From Bacillota bacterium (GTDB lineage: Bacteria; Bacillota; Clostridia; Lachnospirales; Lachnospiraceae): a DNA stretch of 64,000 nucleotides. Below, in pieces: positions 17,313 to 26,810 of the stretch (position 1 is the first letter of the stretch; each line of letters opens with the position of its first letter). The notes under the pieces were generated by a model. The model worked only from the letters and a program-made list of their open reading frames with translations, was not told where the DNA came from and did no database searches. A program made the position numbers and the translations under genes. The stretch covers positions 21,717-85,716 of the forward strand of contig JAEXOU010000003.1 in NCBI GenBank assembly GCA_023439125.1, given 5' to 3'.

Positions 17313-17340
17313 TTACATCAAACATAAAGGAAAAAATAGT

Positions 17341-18042
17341 ATGAAGATTCTTGTGGTAGAGGATGAAAAAGATCTGCTATATCTGCTTCGTGATAATTTA
17401 GTTAGGGAAGGACATGATGTGACGATTGCAGAGGATGGCTTACAGGCGTGGAATATTCTTAAAAAACAGGAGATGGAACTGGGGATTTTTGATGTGATGA
17501 TGCCGGGGATGGATGGATTTCAATTGCTACAGGCGATAAGAAATCAAGGGGATATGCCAGTTATTTTTTTAACGGCAAGAACGGATGAAATCGATCGTAT
17601 CTATGGCCTTTCTCTTGGGGCAGATGATTATCTTGTGAAACCATTTAGTATGGCTGAGTTAAAGGCAAGAATTAGTGTCCAAAACCGACATTTACAAAAA
17701 TATAAGACAGCAACCTTACAACCAGAAACTGCAGAGTTACAAACATTAAGTTGTGGAGAACTTAAATTAAATCTAAATGAGGCTATTTTATATAAAAATG
17801 ATACTATGATTCCATTATTAGCAAAAGAACTGTCGTTATTACAGTTATTTATGGAGCATCCTGGACAGGTGTATACAAAGAAGCAGTTGTATCGCATCGT
17901 ATGGGAGGATGACTATCTATATGATGATAATACAGTTATGGTACATATTAGTAGGCTACGTGCAAAAATTGAAACGAATCCAAAGGAGCCAGAATATCTA
18001 GTTACAGTGCGTGGGGTTGGATATAAAATTCAAAAGCATTAA
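17341..18042 (+). CDS. OmpR family response regulator
   Basis: 233 residues. The receiver domain begins MKILVVEDEKD (acid pocket E/D), with the phospho-acceptor Asp in IFDVMMPGMDG and Lys in YLVKPFSMAEL; a winged-helix DNA-binding domain follows, ending VTVRGVGYKI. The ATG at 17341 is preferred over an in-frame upstream ATG inside the S41 gene because AAAGG precedes it and the domain begins there. 28 bases after the protease gene and 15 before the kinase. Likely binds the triple direct repeat at 15793-15821. Confidence 0.93.
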   Translation: MKILVVEDEKDLLYLLRDNLVREGHDVTIAEDGLQAWNILKKQEMELGIFDVMMPGMDGFQLLQAIRNQGDMPVIFLTARTDEIDRIYGLSLGADDYLVKPFSMAELKARISVQNRHLQKYKTATLQPETAELQTLSCGELKLNLNEAILYKNDTMIPLLAKELSLLQLFMEHPGQVYTKKQLYRIVWEDDYLYDDNTVMVHISRLRAKIETNPKEPEYLVTVRGVGYKIQKH

Positions 18043-18057
18043 TATAGGAGAACCTAG

Positions 18058-19449
18058 ATGGAACAAAGAATAAGAAAAAGCTTTTTATTAATGTTTCCCC
18101 TTTTTATAACAGTATTTTTGGTAATTGTAATAACTGCATCCTGGATCAATGCTACCTTTATTCAACCGTCGTTGGTGTCGCTTCAATGTAGTGCCGCTAA
18201 CATCTTAGAACGAGGATTAGATCAGGAGATTGTCGCTAAGGTAACGGATCATGGTGGTGGTATCATGTTAATCCATCGAAACGGTGAAGTCGAAATGTTA
18301 GCGGGGAGGCCCCTTTGGGATGGGGATGTTATGTCGATGCAAGAAATTGCGGATTTTATGTCCCTTGTAAATGATCCTAGTGCAACGTATACATATTCAA
18401 TAGCCTATGATGAAAAGACAGATGCTTATCTTGTGGCAGGATTTCCGATTTCTATAAGATTTCAAATGTTTATTGCAGCTAATCATGATTCTAAGAATTA
18501 TCTTATCTCACTCTTATTTTACATTTTACTTGGAATTTGCTTTTGCGTAACTTTATTCTTTTCTGCACTATGTTATGCAAGAAAATCAGCAAAAGGATAT
18601 AGTGTTCCATTACAGAAGGTGTGTGATAGTGTAAGACAGATTTCACAGGGAAATTACAATGTCACAGAGTTGGATACAGGGATTGAAGAGTATAATATGT
18701 TACAAAAGGATGTAATGAGGCTTGCAACTTTATTACAAGAAGAAAAGAAGAATTCAAAACAATTGGCGGATAGCAAACGTCAGCTGCTACTTGATATTTC
18801 TCATGATTTAAGAAATCCGCTCGCTACAATTTTAGGGTATTCAGAGAATTTATGTAAGGAAGAGGAACTTTCGAAACAAGAGCGAGAAAACTATGTCGAA
18901 GTAATTTACCGTAATAGTATGAGAGCACATGAATTAATGAATGATTTATTCGAATATACAAGACTCGAAGATTCATCATTAAAAACTGACAAAACACCAA
19001 CGGATATCTGTGAATTCCTTCGAGAATTTGCAGCATCTTATGTACCAGAAATAGAAAGTGCTGGTTTTGAGTCAGATTTTGATATTCCAGAAGAGGAATG
19101 GTTTGTGTTACTAGATCGAAGGCAGATGGAGAGAGCATTAGGAAACATTGTTTCCAATAGTCTAAGATATAATCCACCTAAAACCCAGTTAAAATTAGCT
19201 CTTCATATTATAGATTCGCAAGCAGTGATTCATATTTGTGATACTGGAATTGGAATAGATGCAGAATTATGTGAAAACATCTTCTTACCATTTACTCGAG
19301 TTGATTCGATCAGAAATTCTATGCTTGGCGGTAGTGGCTTAGGGCTATCCATATCAAAAAAGATTATCGAAGCCATGGGTGGAAGTATTCGGTTAGATAG
19401 TAAAAAGGATCAAGGTTGTGACTTTTGCATTTGTTTACCAGTAATGTGA
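18058..19449 (+). CDS. Sensor histidine kinase
   Basis: 463 residues. Two membrane helices (about 12-35 and 150-172) enclose an outer sensor region of about 115 residues; then a HAMP linker, the H-box LLLDISHDLRNPLATI with phospho-acceptor His249, and the ATPase domain with N-box (ALGNIVSNSLRYNPP), G1 (ICDTGIGID) and G2 (GGSGLGLSI). Partner of the regulator 15 bases upstream. The sensor region has no recognised ligand domain. Confidence 0.92.
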   Translation: MEQRIRKSFLLMFPLFITVFLVIVITASWINATFIQPSLVSLQCSAANILERGLDQEIVAKVTDHGGGIMLIHRNGEVEMLAGRPLWDGDVMSMQEIADFMSLVNDPSATYTYSIAYDEKTDAYLVAGFPISIRFQMFIAANHDSKNYLISLLFYILLGICFCVTLFFSALCYARKSAKGYSVPLQKVCDSVRQISQGNYNVTELDTGIEEYNMLQKDVMRLATLLQEEKKNSKQLADSKRQLLLDISHDLRNPLATILGYSENLCKEEELSKQERENYVEVIYRNSMRAHELMNDLFEYTRLEDSSLKTDKTPTDICEFLREFAASYVPEIESAGFESDFDIPEEEWFVLLDRRQMERALGNIVSNSLRYNPPKTQLKLALHIIDSQAVIHICDTGIGIDAELCENIFLPFTRVDSIRNSMLGGSGLGLSISKKIIEAMGGSIRLDSKKDQGCDFCICLPVM

Positions 19450-19457
19450 GGAGATGA

Positions 19458-19880
19458 TTGGAGAACATGAAAATAATAGAAAATGTTTTAACTGCTACAG
19501 ATTTTATTCGATTATATGAGAGTGCAGGTTGGGGAAAGAAAAGTGAAGATATCGTACAAGTATCTTTGAAAAATAGTTATGTAACATTTGCTGTAATTGA
19601 AGGGGAAAATGTAATTGGGATGGCTCGTCTTTTGGGAGATGGAGGAATGGCTTTTTATCTAAAGGATTTTGTCATTTCACCGGAGTTTCAAGGTAAAGGT
19701 GTTGGAAAAGAGTTACTTGAATATGTACAAAACTACATAAAAAACGAACTAAAAGATGGATGGCAAACTAGTTTGGAGTTAATGAGCGCCAAAGGGAAAG
19801 AAGACTTCTATAAGAAATTTGGTTTTGTAGAAAGACCATCTCAGTATTTCGGAGCAGGGATGATGAAAAGAATTGAGTAA
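19458..19880 (+). CDS. GNAT family N-acetyltransferase
   Basis: 140 residues (TTG start at 19458, AGGAG 4 bases before it; ATG at 19467 is the alternative and gives 137). The acetyl-CoA motif A reads VISPEFQGKGVGKELLEYVQ, after IGMARLLGDG; the C-terminus KFGFVERPSQYFGAGM is typical of YpeA/ElaA-like GNATs. The acceptor is unknown. It follows the kinase gene by 8 bases and is probably in the same transcript. Confidence 0.87.
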   Translation: MENMKIIENVLTATDFIRLYESAGWGKKSEDIVQVSLKNSYVTFAVIEGENVIGMARLLGDGGMAFYLKDFVISPEFQGKGVGKELLEYVQNYIKNELKDGWQTSLELMSAKGKEDFYKKFGFVERPSQYFGAGMMKRIE

Positions 19881-19928
19881 TTAAAATAATTGAAATATTA
19901 TGAATATGGAGTAGGAAGAGATTTGATG

Positions 19929-19953
19929 AAATGGGCGAAGATCTCGCCCATTT
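19929..19953. terminator. Bidirectional terminator
   Basis: AAATGGGCGA and TCGCCCATTT form a perfect 10-base stem around a 5-base loop, between the convergent GNAT and hydrolase genes. Confidence 0.7.
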
Positions 19954-20019
19954 ACCATTAATGAACCCTACGAACTGCCAAAATAGAATAACACTTGCAA
20001 AGTTTTTAGTATATCAAAA

Positions 20020-21204
20020 TTATTTAATATAGTTGCTTAGAAATTCAGTTACCGTATTCCAATATGCCTCTGGTTCCTCAACTTCAATCCCGCAATGATA
20101 TGCAGTTTCTGAAACGTATAGCTGTTTCTTTGTTCCTGGGATAACATCGTAGGTAGAAACTGGCATACTCATATCGACAATTTTATCAACTTTACTTGTT
20201 AATATTAGTACTGGCACAGTTGTATTTTTCATATATTCTGTCATTTCGCTTCCTGCCATAGTGAAACCATCTATAAAGTAGGAAAGTACCTGATCACCAC
20301 ACTCAAGATAATAATCCACTTCTTCCTCGCTTACATATTGGTAACAATAAGGCTCTATCATTTGTCTCATACTTGTAACAGGACAATCTAGGATAGCAGC
20401 ATCAATTTTCTCATTTCCAAAGTCAGACCCTAATACTCTGCAAGCAGTGATACCACCTTGAGATTTTGCATAAATTAGAAGCTTTTTATCAGGAGTAATC
20501 TTTCCATCAACGTATTCTATGTACTGTTTTAAATCATATTGTTCCAAATATCCAAAGGTACAGAAGAGTGCTTCATTTTCACCAGAGCTTCTTTGATCGT
20601 ATGCTAAGATATTATATCCTAGGTCTAAGTAGAGTTTATGTAAATTACTATTATTACGTCTGTTTTCACCTGCTCCATGAATAAAGATTATCGTATCATT
20701 ATCTTCCTTGTTATTAGCAAGAATATAATCGGCTGGAATCGTATGACCGTCATAGTTCGAGGTTAATTGAACAACAGTTGCCGTATAACCATCATAAACA
20801 TCTTCTATCTTATTTGTAATTGGGCTGTTCTCGCAGGATAGGAGTTGAATATAGTTACTGGAAGTGAATACACCATTCCAATAGATGTCTTCTCCCATTT
20901 CGTTGACTGCAGCTTTTCTCTTTTCAATCGTATCAATCCCTAACTTAAGTTCCTCAAATAGAATGTCACTATCAAGTGAATATTCATCTGAGCTCTCGTT
21001 CGTTTGTTTCTCTGAATTAGATTCTTCCAAAACTGTTTCTGATACGGCTGGCTCAGAAGATACTGACTCGGCTGGCTCAGAAGATATTGACTCCGCTGAC
21101 GTTGACTCACTTAATTCAATTGCTGGATGTTTGGAAGAACATCCAACGAGAGGTAAGATGAAAAATAATAAGTTTAATGTAATTAATAAATATTTTTTTA
21201 TCAT
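20020..21204 (-). CDS. Lipoprotein with alpha/beta hydrolase domain
   Basis: 394 residues from ATG 21204, where AAAGGA lies 9 bases upstream; a longer frame to 21267 would bury the signal peptide. A lipoprotein signal (hydrophobic stretch, lipobox LVGC) is followed by a Ser/Glu-rich linker with repeated SSEPAES(V)-like units at residues 30-60, then an alpha/beta-hydrolase fold: oxyanion region FIHGAGENRR, nucleophile elbow YAKSQGG, Asp in LTSKVDKIVD, His in AYHCG. The elbow has Ala in place of the first Gly. Probably an esterase or peptidase on the outer face of the membrane. Divergent from the MerR gene and carrying a MerR-type promoter. Confidence 0.85.
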   Translation of the reverse strand: MIKKYLLITLNLLFFILPLVGCSSKHPAIELSESTSAESISSEPAESVSSEPAVSETVLEESNSEKQTNESSDEYSLDSDILFEELKLGIDTIEKRKAAVNEMGEDIYWNGVFTSSNYIQLLSCENSPITNKIEDVYDGYTATVVQLTSNYDGHTIPADYILANNKEDNDTIIFIHGAGENRRNNSNLHKLYLDLGYNILAYDQRSSGENEALFCTFGYLEQYDLKQYIEYVDGKITPDKKLLIYAKSQGGITACRVLGSDFGNEKIDAAILDCPVTSMRQMIEPYCYQYVSEEEVDYYLECGDQVLSYFIDGFTMAGSEMTEYMKNTTVPVLILTSKVDKIVDMSMPVSTYDVIPGTKKQLYVSETAYHCGIEVEEPEAYWNTVTEFLSNYIK

Positions 21205-21246
21205 ATTGCTTTGTCCTTTCTTCCTTGATTGTTTTATGATATAGTG

Positions 21247-21278
21247 ATTATAAAGCTTATAGCGCACTATAAAGTCAA
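21247..21278 (-). promoter_or_regulatory. MerR-type promoter (20-base spacer with dyad)
   Basis: On the minus strand: TTGACT (21278-21273), a 20-base spacer and TATAAT (21252-21247). The overlong spacer contains the dyad TTATAG-TGCG-CTATAA. MerR activators bind such spacers and untwist them. It drives the hydrolase gene and starts 22 bases from the divergent MerR gene. Confidence 0.75.
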
Positions 21279-21299
21279 TATTATTCTAGGAGTAAATTT

Positions 21300-22037
21300 A
21301 TGTATAAGATCAAGGAGCTAGCCAGTTTATTTGGGATATCTACACAGGCGATTCGTTATTATGAAAAAGAGGGAATATTGCTTCCCATTCGACGTGATGA
21401 GGAAAATGGATATCGATATTATTCCAATGATGAAGTAAATAAGCTTGCTCAGATTTTACAACTTCGTGAATTAGGGTTTCATATTTGCCAGATTAAGAAT
21501 TTTTTTAACAATGAATTTGATAAGAGTGAAAAGGTAAAGGAATTAAAACGAATAATAGATATCTGTAATTATCAGATTATGGCGTTGGAAAGTGAAAATA
21601 ACGATTATTCAATTATTCATACTAAAATGATGGAATATATGAATGTGATAAAAAGAACAATTGATTTGGGAGAACCCATAACGGTGCTTAGCTTATACGG
21701 TGAGATGATAGAATATGCAACCAAAAATCACTTAATTCCACAAGATGTTTACATAACTTTTGATAAAGATAAGAAATCAGAAAAAGAGATTTTAGAAATG
21801 ATGATATCAGTAGAAAATGCTGTTGATGGAATTACGATTCCAGTGAACGAGCAAATGGTTGCATGTGCATTTTTTACTGGAAACCTATATGAGATTAATG
21901 AAAACATAGAGAAGTTTTTAGAAGCGGTTATGAAGTCGGGCTATGTTCCAAACGGTAACGTAATTCAGTGTTATTTAACTCCATGCAATCCAGTAAGTAA
22001 TAATGCATTGATTGAATTCATGGTTCCGATTAAGTAG
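21300..22037 (+). CDS. MerR family regulator with GyrI-like effector domain
   Basis: 245 residues. The N-terminal winged helix, MYKIKELASLFGISTQAIRY followed by YEKEGILLP, is canonical MerR; a dimerisation helix follows, then a C-terminal domain of about 150 residues resembling the BmrR/GyrI drug-binding fold and ending ALIEFMVPIK. It probably senses a hydrophobic compound and activates the divergent lipoprotein hydrolase through the 20-base-spacer promoter. RBS CTAGGAG. Confidence 0.88.
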   Translation: MYKIKELASLFGISTQAIRYYEKEGILLPIRRDEENGYRYYSNDEVNKLAQILQLRELGFHICQIKNFFNNEFDKSEKVKELKRIIDICNYQIMALESENNDYSIIHTKMMEYMNVIKRTIDLGEPITVLSLYGEMIEYATKNHLIPQDVYITFDKDKKSEKEILEMMISVENAVDGITIPVNEQMVACAFFTGNLYEINENIEKFLEAVMKSGYVPNGNVIQCYLTPCNPVSNNALIEFMVPIK

Positions 22038-22039
22038 TA

Positions 22040-22138
22040 AAGAGATCCTTCTTTGAAGCTGATGGAAAGGAATCGGGATATATATTCTCAGAAGACATGC
22101 CAGTTGTTTTCGAAGAGTTTGAAGTTGTTTATCAATAG
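22040..22138 (+). pseudogene. Possible remnant of a protein C-terminus
   Basis: Directly after the MerR stop, another frame reads through 32 codons (including KESGYIFSEDMPVVFEEFEV) to a stop at 22138 with coding-like composition but no start codon or ribosome site. It looks like the tail of a lost gene, perhaps a second GyrI-like domain. Low confidence. Confidence 0.3.
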
Positions 22139-22187
22139 CACTTTTAGAATTGAATGAAACTGTAGAGAGAAGAGGATAAAGTAAATA

Positions 22188-23195
22188 ATGCAGGAACACA
22201 ATAAACTCAATGACATCGTGCAAGAGGCTATGGAGGAAACAAAACAGTTATTAAGTCAAATCACATGTTATGAAGTATTCTTAAGTATCTCATATGTTCA
22301 ATACTATAGTGAGAATGGTGAGATTATGGAGGATGCTGAAGGTGACCGTGGAAAACACTATATTAGATCAGTTGCCAAAACGAAAGAAGAGTTCATCGCG
22401 TTCTTACTTCATAAATCTATCTATGATTTTGCTATTGAATACGAGTCCCGACATCGTAGACCTTTTGAAGATAATCATAGACAGGTAAATGAGATTATGG
22501 AGAGGTGTTATTCCTATTTTAATGGAAGATTTTCATTTCAGCCACTATCAAACTTTAAAGACAATATACATATATACTTTGACTTGTTAGATTATTATCA
22601 GCAGATCAGCAAAGAATTGGAAGAGGACCAGTCACTAATAGAAGAGGTAAAAGAGCGTATCAGGTTTATTGTAAATTATGAATATGCTAATAAATATCAT
22701 GGGATGTGGAATGTACCTTTTACCATGTCTTTAGTACGCTATCAGATTCATTGTATCGTTTCATTTATTCCAGATTATTGCGATTTGTATTATTTATATG
22801 AGAATGAATATGAAAGACTTTTGGAATTAGAAAAAGTAAACCCAGTTGACAATAAAAAGTATCAGCTTGGAAGCTGGGATTATGAGATTTTTGAACACGC
22901 AGAACAATGTATCAGGCAGATGTATCAAAACAGAGAGACTTCAATGATCAATAATAAGAGTCAAGAAGTGAAAGAATGTATCTATCTTTGGCTATTAACG
23001 CGTGTTCATACAGGAAGAAATCTTGCTCAGGATACTCATATGTTATTGTTATTAATTAATGCAATTGGTTTTCTAACATTTGAGGATGAACTACGTGAGC
23101 TATATGTGACTGATGAATATGGTGTTTATCGCTGTTCTCATCCGGAACATTTGGATATTTGGAAAGAAGTTCGAGAACTATTAAACTTTAGATAA
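22188..23195 (+). CDS. Unknown soluble protein, 335 residues
   Basis: No recognised family. It is acidic, largely helical and rich in Tyr, Glu and Ile, with no signal peptide or membrane segment. Motif-like stretches are YESRHRRPFEDNHRQVNEIM and LLTRVHTGRNLAQDTHMLLL. The start has AGAGGA 9-11 bases upstream. It ends 24 bases before the small PH-like membrane protein gene, with which it may be co-transcribed. Confidence 0.65.
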   Translation: MQEHNKLNDIVQEAMEETKQLLSQITCYEVFLSISYVQYYSENGEIMEDAEGDRGKHYIRSVAKTKEEFIAFLLHKSIYDFAIEYESRHRRPFEDNHRQVNEIMERCYSYFNGRFSFQPLSNFKDNIHIYFDLLDYYQQISKELEEDQSLIEEVKERIRFIVNYEYANKYHGMWNVPFTMSLVRYQIHCIVSFIPDYCDLYYLYENEYERLLELEKVNPVDNKKYQLGSWDYEIFEHAEQCIRQMYQNRETSMINNKSQEVKECIYLWLLTRVHTGRNLAQDTHMLLLLINAIGFLTFEDELRELYVTDEYGVYRCSHPEHLDIWKEVRELLNFR

Positions 23196-23219
23196 TATGA
23201 AAGAAAGGGGGAAATAACT

Positions 23220-23651
23220 ATGGAATTCGGTAGTAAACCATGGGGACGTAAAAAAACGATTGTTTCAATAGGAATTTTTGTGATGATTGGCTTATTCTTT
23301 GTTGTTATGTTAATACAGGGCGTTCAAGTTCATCAAGATCAATCAAGCATTGAGATATCTGGAGGTGTATTTTATAGTGTTGATGTGCCATATACAGAAA
23401 TCAATGAGGTTCAGCTAACAACTTCGATTTCTTTTGGAACTAGAAAGAATGGAGCAGCTCTCTTTTCTTATAAGTTTGGGCATTATGTGAACTCTGAATA
23501 TGGTTCTTATAAGTTATTTGTGAAAGCAGACGTAAATAAATATATTGTGATTAACTATGGAAATCAAAAGACGGTAGTATTTAACTGTAAGGATGAAGAG
23601 ACTACAATGCAAGTTTATGAGAAACTTTTGGAACAATTGATGAAAGCCTGA
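23220..23651 (+). CDS. Membrane protein with bacterial PH-like domain
   Basis: 143 residues. One transmembrane helix (about 13-35) is followed by a beta-rich domain with QSSIEISGGVFYSVDVPYTE, INEVQLT and a terminal helix (MQVYEKLLEQL), the layout of bacterial PH-like (bPH) domains. Probably faces the cytoplasm or the wall side of the membrane; the role is unknown. Strong ribosome site GAAAGGGGG. Confidence 0.65.
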   Translation: MEFGSKPWGRKKTIVSIGIFVMIGLFFVVMLIQGVQVHQDQSSIEISGGVFYSVDVPYTEINEVQLTTSISFGTRKNGAALFSYKFGHYVNSEYGSYKLFVKADVNKYIVINYGNQKTVVFNCKDEETTMQVYEKLLEQLMKA

Positions 23652-23753
23652 TTCATAACAGATAAGTCAGTAGCAACAACCAATGATATGGTATGATATG
23701 GGAGTAAAGGAAATTGTAAATAGCTGAAATATTCTATAAAGAAAGGATTCAGT

Positions 23754-23837
23754 ATGTTAGAAACAACTTCAAGTGGAAACGGTCTACTTCTTATAGCTCT
23801 GTGTGTTATGTGGGTTATAATCTCTTATATTTTTTAA
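23754..23837 (+). CDS. 27-residue single-pass membrane peptide
   Basis: A short gene with ATG, a well-placed GAAAGGA ribosome site 6 bases upstream and TAA. The product starts MLETTSSGNG and continues as one hydrophobic helix of about 17 residues ending in SYIF. It lies 103 bases before the CorA gene. Small membrane peptides regulate transporters in other bacteria (e.g. MgtS); such a role here is inference. Confidence 0.5.
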   Translation: MLETTSSGNGLLLIALCVMWVIISYIF

Positions 23838-23940
23838 TATGAGTAAAAGTTTTACAATAAAGTGAAAGATACAATGGAATAAGTAATTTAAGTGATATAA
23901 GGAAACCATATGGATAAGGCCATGGGAAGGGAGAAAAATC

Positions 23941-24873
23941 ATGTTTTATGAATTGATTCCGGACTTAAAAGAGCTTACGTATGAACAACTTTCCAGGGAT
24001 AATATCAATATTGGGATGATTACGGTAAACGAACTGGAAGATTCGTATCAAGAGTTAGAGTTTTCGGAGCAGACGGTAGATGCCTGTCATAGCACAAGCA
24101 AGAATATGCAAAATACCTTAATGGTGTATGATGATTATACGTTTGGCATCTTAAATATTATTGATCCGAAGGATATCTTAAAAAAGCCGGATAAGGTTGC
24201 ATTCTATATCAAAAAATATCTATTTTTGATTGTAGATATTTATGATGAGGATAAAAGTACGATGGAGGCGTTAACGAATGTACTAAAGATTCAAAGTGGA
24301 AAAAAAACAACCTTAGAAAAGATTATTTACGGATTTTTCTCTAAACTAATCTGCGAGGATACGATGGAACTAGAAAACCTAGAAAAGCGTATTGGTCAAA
24401 TGGAAAAGCGAGTACTTAAGAATGATCTCAAGCATTTTAATGATGAGTTATTAAGTATGCGAAAAAACCTGCTTTTATATCACAACTATTATGAGCAACT
24501 GGTCAATATTGGAGAAGAACTGATTGCGAATGAGAACGACCTGTTCGAGGAAAGTAATCTTCGCTACTTTAAGCTATTTACGGACCGTGTTGACCGCTTA
24601 TCCCAGAGTGTACAGCTTTTGCGTGATTATGTAACACAGGTGAGAGAGGCCTACCAGGCACAGAATGACTATAATCTAAATAGTATCATGAAGCTATTTA
24701 CGGTAGTTACCACGATTTTTCTTCCATTAACCCTAATTGTAGGTTGGTATGGTATGAACTTTAAATATATGCCAGAACTATCCTTCCGATATGGTTATTT
24801 TGGTGTGATTTTACTTAGTTTGGGTGTAGTTGTGGCTTGTATACTTTGGTTTCGACATAAAAAATTTTTCTGA
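23941..24873 (+). CDS. corA: CorA family divalent-cation (Mg2+) transporter
   Basis: 310 residues with the CorA plan: an N-terminal soluble alpha/beta domain, a long helical region (about 130-245, strongly charged, pore-lining stalk), then two C-terminal membrane helices with the hallmark YGMNF (GMN filter) after helix 1 and MPEL after it. The last residues WFRHKKFF provide the basic cytoplasmic ring. CorA pentamers import Mg2+ and sometimes Co2+/Ni2+. No M-box riboswitch was seen upstream. Confidence 0.92.
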   Translation: MFYELIPDLKELTYEQLSRDNINIGMITVNELEDSYQELEFSEQTVDACHSTSKNMQNTLMVYDDYTFGILNIIDPKDILKKPDKVAFYIKKYLFLIVDIYDEDKSTMEALTNVLKIQSGKKTTLEKIIYGFFSKLICEDTMELENLEKRIGQMEKRVLKNDLKHFNDELLSMRKNLLLYHNYYEQLVNIGEELIANENDLFEESNLRYFKLFTDRVDRLSQSVQLLRDYVTQVREAYQAQNDYNLNSIMKLFTVVTTIFLPLTLIVGWYGMNFKYMPELSFRYGYFGVILLSLGVVVACILWFRHKKFF

Positions 24874-24886
24874 TGATTCTTTATAA

Positions 24887-24929
24887 AAAAAGGAACAACC
24901 TAAAATATTACTTTGGTTGTTCCTTTTTT
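24887..24929 (+). terminator. Intrinsic terminator after corA
   Basis: A stem of AGGAACAACC and GGTTGTTCCT with A and T runs either side. A nearly identical hairpin lies at 26999-27045. Confidence 0.85.
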
Positions 24930-25106
24930 AGGTGTTAGATTTGGATTATCCAATGGAGAGATAAAAGAAGTATAGTTTTCTATGGCACCTTATGAATGGA
25001 ACACTTCATTACGGAAATCAGTTGTAATAAAATCAATGCTATAGTAATATATGGAAATAAAGTGTATGTGAATTAAAACTTATGAGTTTAATAAGGGGAG
25101 AATGCG

Positions 25107-26810
25107 ATGAAAAAGATGAAAAGTATTATTATTTATGCAAGTATCATGATAGTTGTTTTATGCTATTCCTTATTTCTGTTGTCTGAATCTTCTGGGGAAT
25201 CTTCTAGTCATAATATAGAAGAAATAAAAGAGCAGTTGAAGATAATAACGAAAGGGCATCGAGCATTTGGAACTAAGGACCAAGAGGAGGCATGTAGATA
25301 TATAGAATCTTTGCTTATCGCAAATCACATTAATTATGAAATTCAAGGATTTGACCAGCCTTATGTGGAGTTGCTTAATTCAAAGGATAACATGATTGCC
25401 CAAATAGCAGCACAATTGAATCAGAGTAGGGATTATGTATTTCATGGAAGAAATATTCTTATTCATCTAGATGCAAAAGGAACAGATGATGCAGTTTTAT
25501 TTGTTTCACATTACGATTGCAAAGAGTGGGGAAATGGTGCAGGTGATAATGGACTTAGTGTTATTGCAGCATTGAATGCTGTTTTTAACGTAGAACAGGA
25601 CGAACTTACGAATGACATATACCTATTATTAAGTGATGGTGAAGAATTGGGTATGATTGGTGCTACCCATTTTGTCGATGATAATGAGGACTTACTTAAG
25701 AATGTGAAGCTTGTTGTAGACTTAGAGGGTGGGATGAGCGGCAGTTATCTTCTCACGAGAACAAGCGGATTGGAACGTGGAAGCATAGGGCTAGCAAAAG
25801 AAATGGTTAGTGATTTTTCTGGTTCCTCTTTTCTAGATTCCATATTCACAATGGCAGGATATCGAACCGATATGGAGCCATTTGTAGACAAGAAAATAGT
25901 TGGTATGGATTTTCTGAGGATGGAAACGATTGAGGCCTACCATAATCGAAATGATAACTTTGGTGTGATGAAGGAATCAACAATGAAGGAATCTGCCAAA
26001 ACAATTAGTGAAATGATTGTAGGATTTGGTAAAGCGGATTTAAGTAATGTAGCGAATAGAACACAAGTTAATTATTTCCCTGTAACAAAAGAAACTACAG
26101 TCGTACTTTCTTATAAAGTGGTCATTTTACTTTTTATTGTGTCACTCATTGGGTTTATTATATTTGTATATAGAGGGATAAAGGCTAAAAAATATAGTAG
26201 TAGTAAATGGCTTCCAGCTGGATTAAGTGTTATTGGAATTATAATCGCAATTGGTGTTTTGATTTTTGGAGTAACTATTTATCATGAACTAGAATATGGG
26301 AAATACATTAATTTAGCAATGAACGATGTTCAAGGTTATCAAGATTATATGGAAGCTGGAAATACGTCTTATCAACTGTTTATTATTAATATGTTGATGG
26401 CAACTATAATTACATGTATTCTTGTATGGTTTTTGTTATATAAAAAGAAAATTAGATATGAAATATATACAATTATGGTATCCTTATTTATTGTATTTGG
26501 TATGATTAGTATGGTATGGCTAAAAGGTGCATTGTATGTTGCTGCTATACCGTTATTTTGTGCTAGTATAGGATGTATTGTGGTAAATTTTCTGCCAAAG
26601 AGTAAATGGATGATTCATATCCTAATGATTTTAGGCTCTTTGATTATCGTGGGACCTATTGCTTGGATCATTTTTGTTGGTTTACATAACGTAATGACTT
26701 TTAAGGCAACGATATTTGCAGGTATATTTATAACAATCGTCATCTTATTAACATTATCTGCAATCTGTGTAAATAGTGATGAAAGTACCGTTCACTCTCT
26801 AGGAAATTAA
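25107..26810 (+). CDS. M28 family metallopeptidase with C-terminal membrane domain
   Basis: 567 residues. A signal-anchor helix (about 5-24) is followed by the M28 peptidase domain with all five zinc-ligand regions: FVSHYDCKEW, GAGDNGLS, LSDGEELG, VVDLEGG and YHNRNDN. The C-terminal 230 residues contain six to seven membrane helices. The peptidase domain should face outside and trim N-terminal residues from peptides. Same architecture as the truncated gene at the window start, and both stand alone. RBS AAGGGGAG. Confidence 0.88.
   Translation: MKKMKSIIIYASIMIVVLCYSLFLLSESSGESSSHNIEEIKEQLKIITKGHRAFGTKDQEEACRYIESLLIANHINYEIQGFDQPYVELLNSKDNMIAQIAAQLNQSRDYVFHGRNILIHLDAKGTDDAVLFVSHYDCKEWGNGAGDNGLSVIAALNAVFNVEQDELTNDIYLLLSDGEELGMIGATHFVDDNEDLLKNVKLVVDLEGGMSGSYLLTRTSGLERGSIGLAKEMVSDFSGSSFLDSIFTMAGYRTDMEPFVDKKIVGMDFLRMETIEAYHNRNDNFGVMKESTMKESAKTISEMIVGFGKADLSNVANRTQVNYFPVTKETTVVLSYKVVILLFIVSLIGFIIFVYRGIKAKKYSSSKWLPAGLSVIGIIIAIGVLIFGVTIYHELEYGKYINLAMNDVQGYQDYMEAGNTSYQLFIINMLMATIITCILVWFLLYKKKIRYEIYTIMVSLFIVFGMISMVWLKGALYVAAIPLFCASIGCIVVNFLPKSKWMIHILMILGSLIIVGPIAWIIFVGLHNVMTFKATIFAGIFITIVILLTLSAICVNSDESTVHSLGN

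Noticed and set aside
23837..23940. M-box (Mg2+) riboswitch before corA
   Set aside because: The region is too short and lacks the M-box core motifs.
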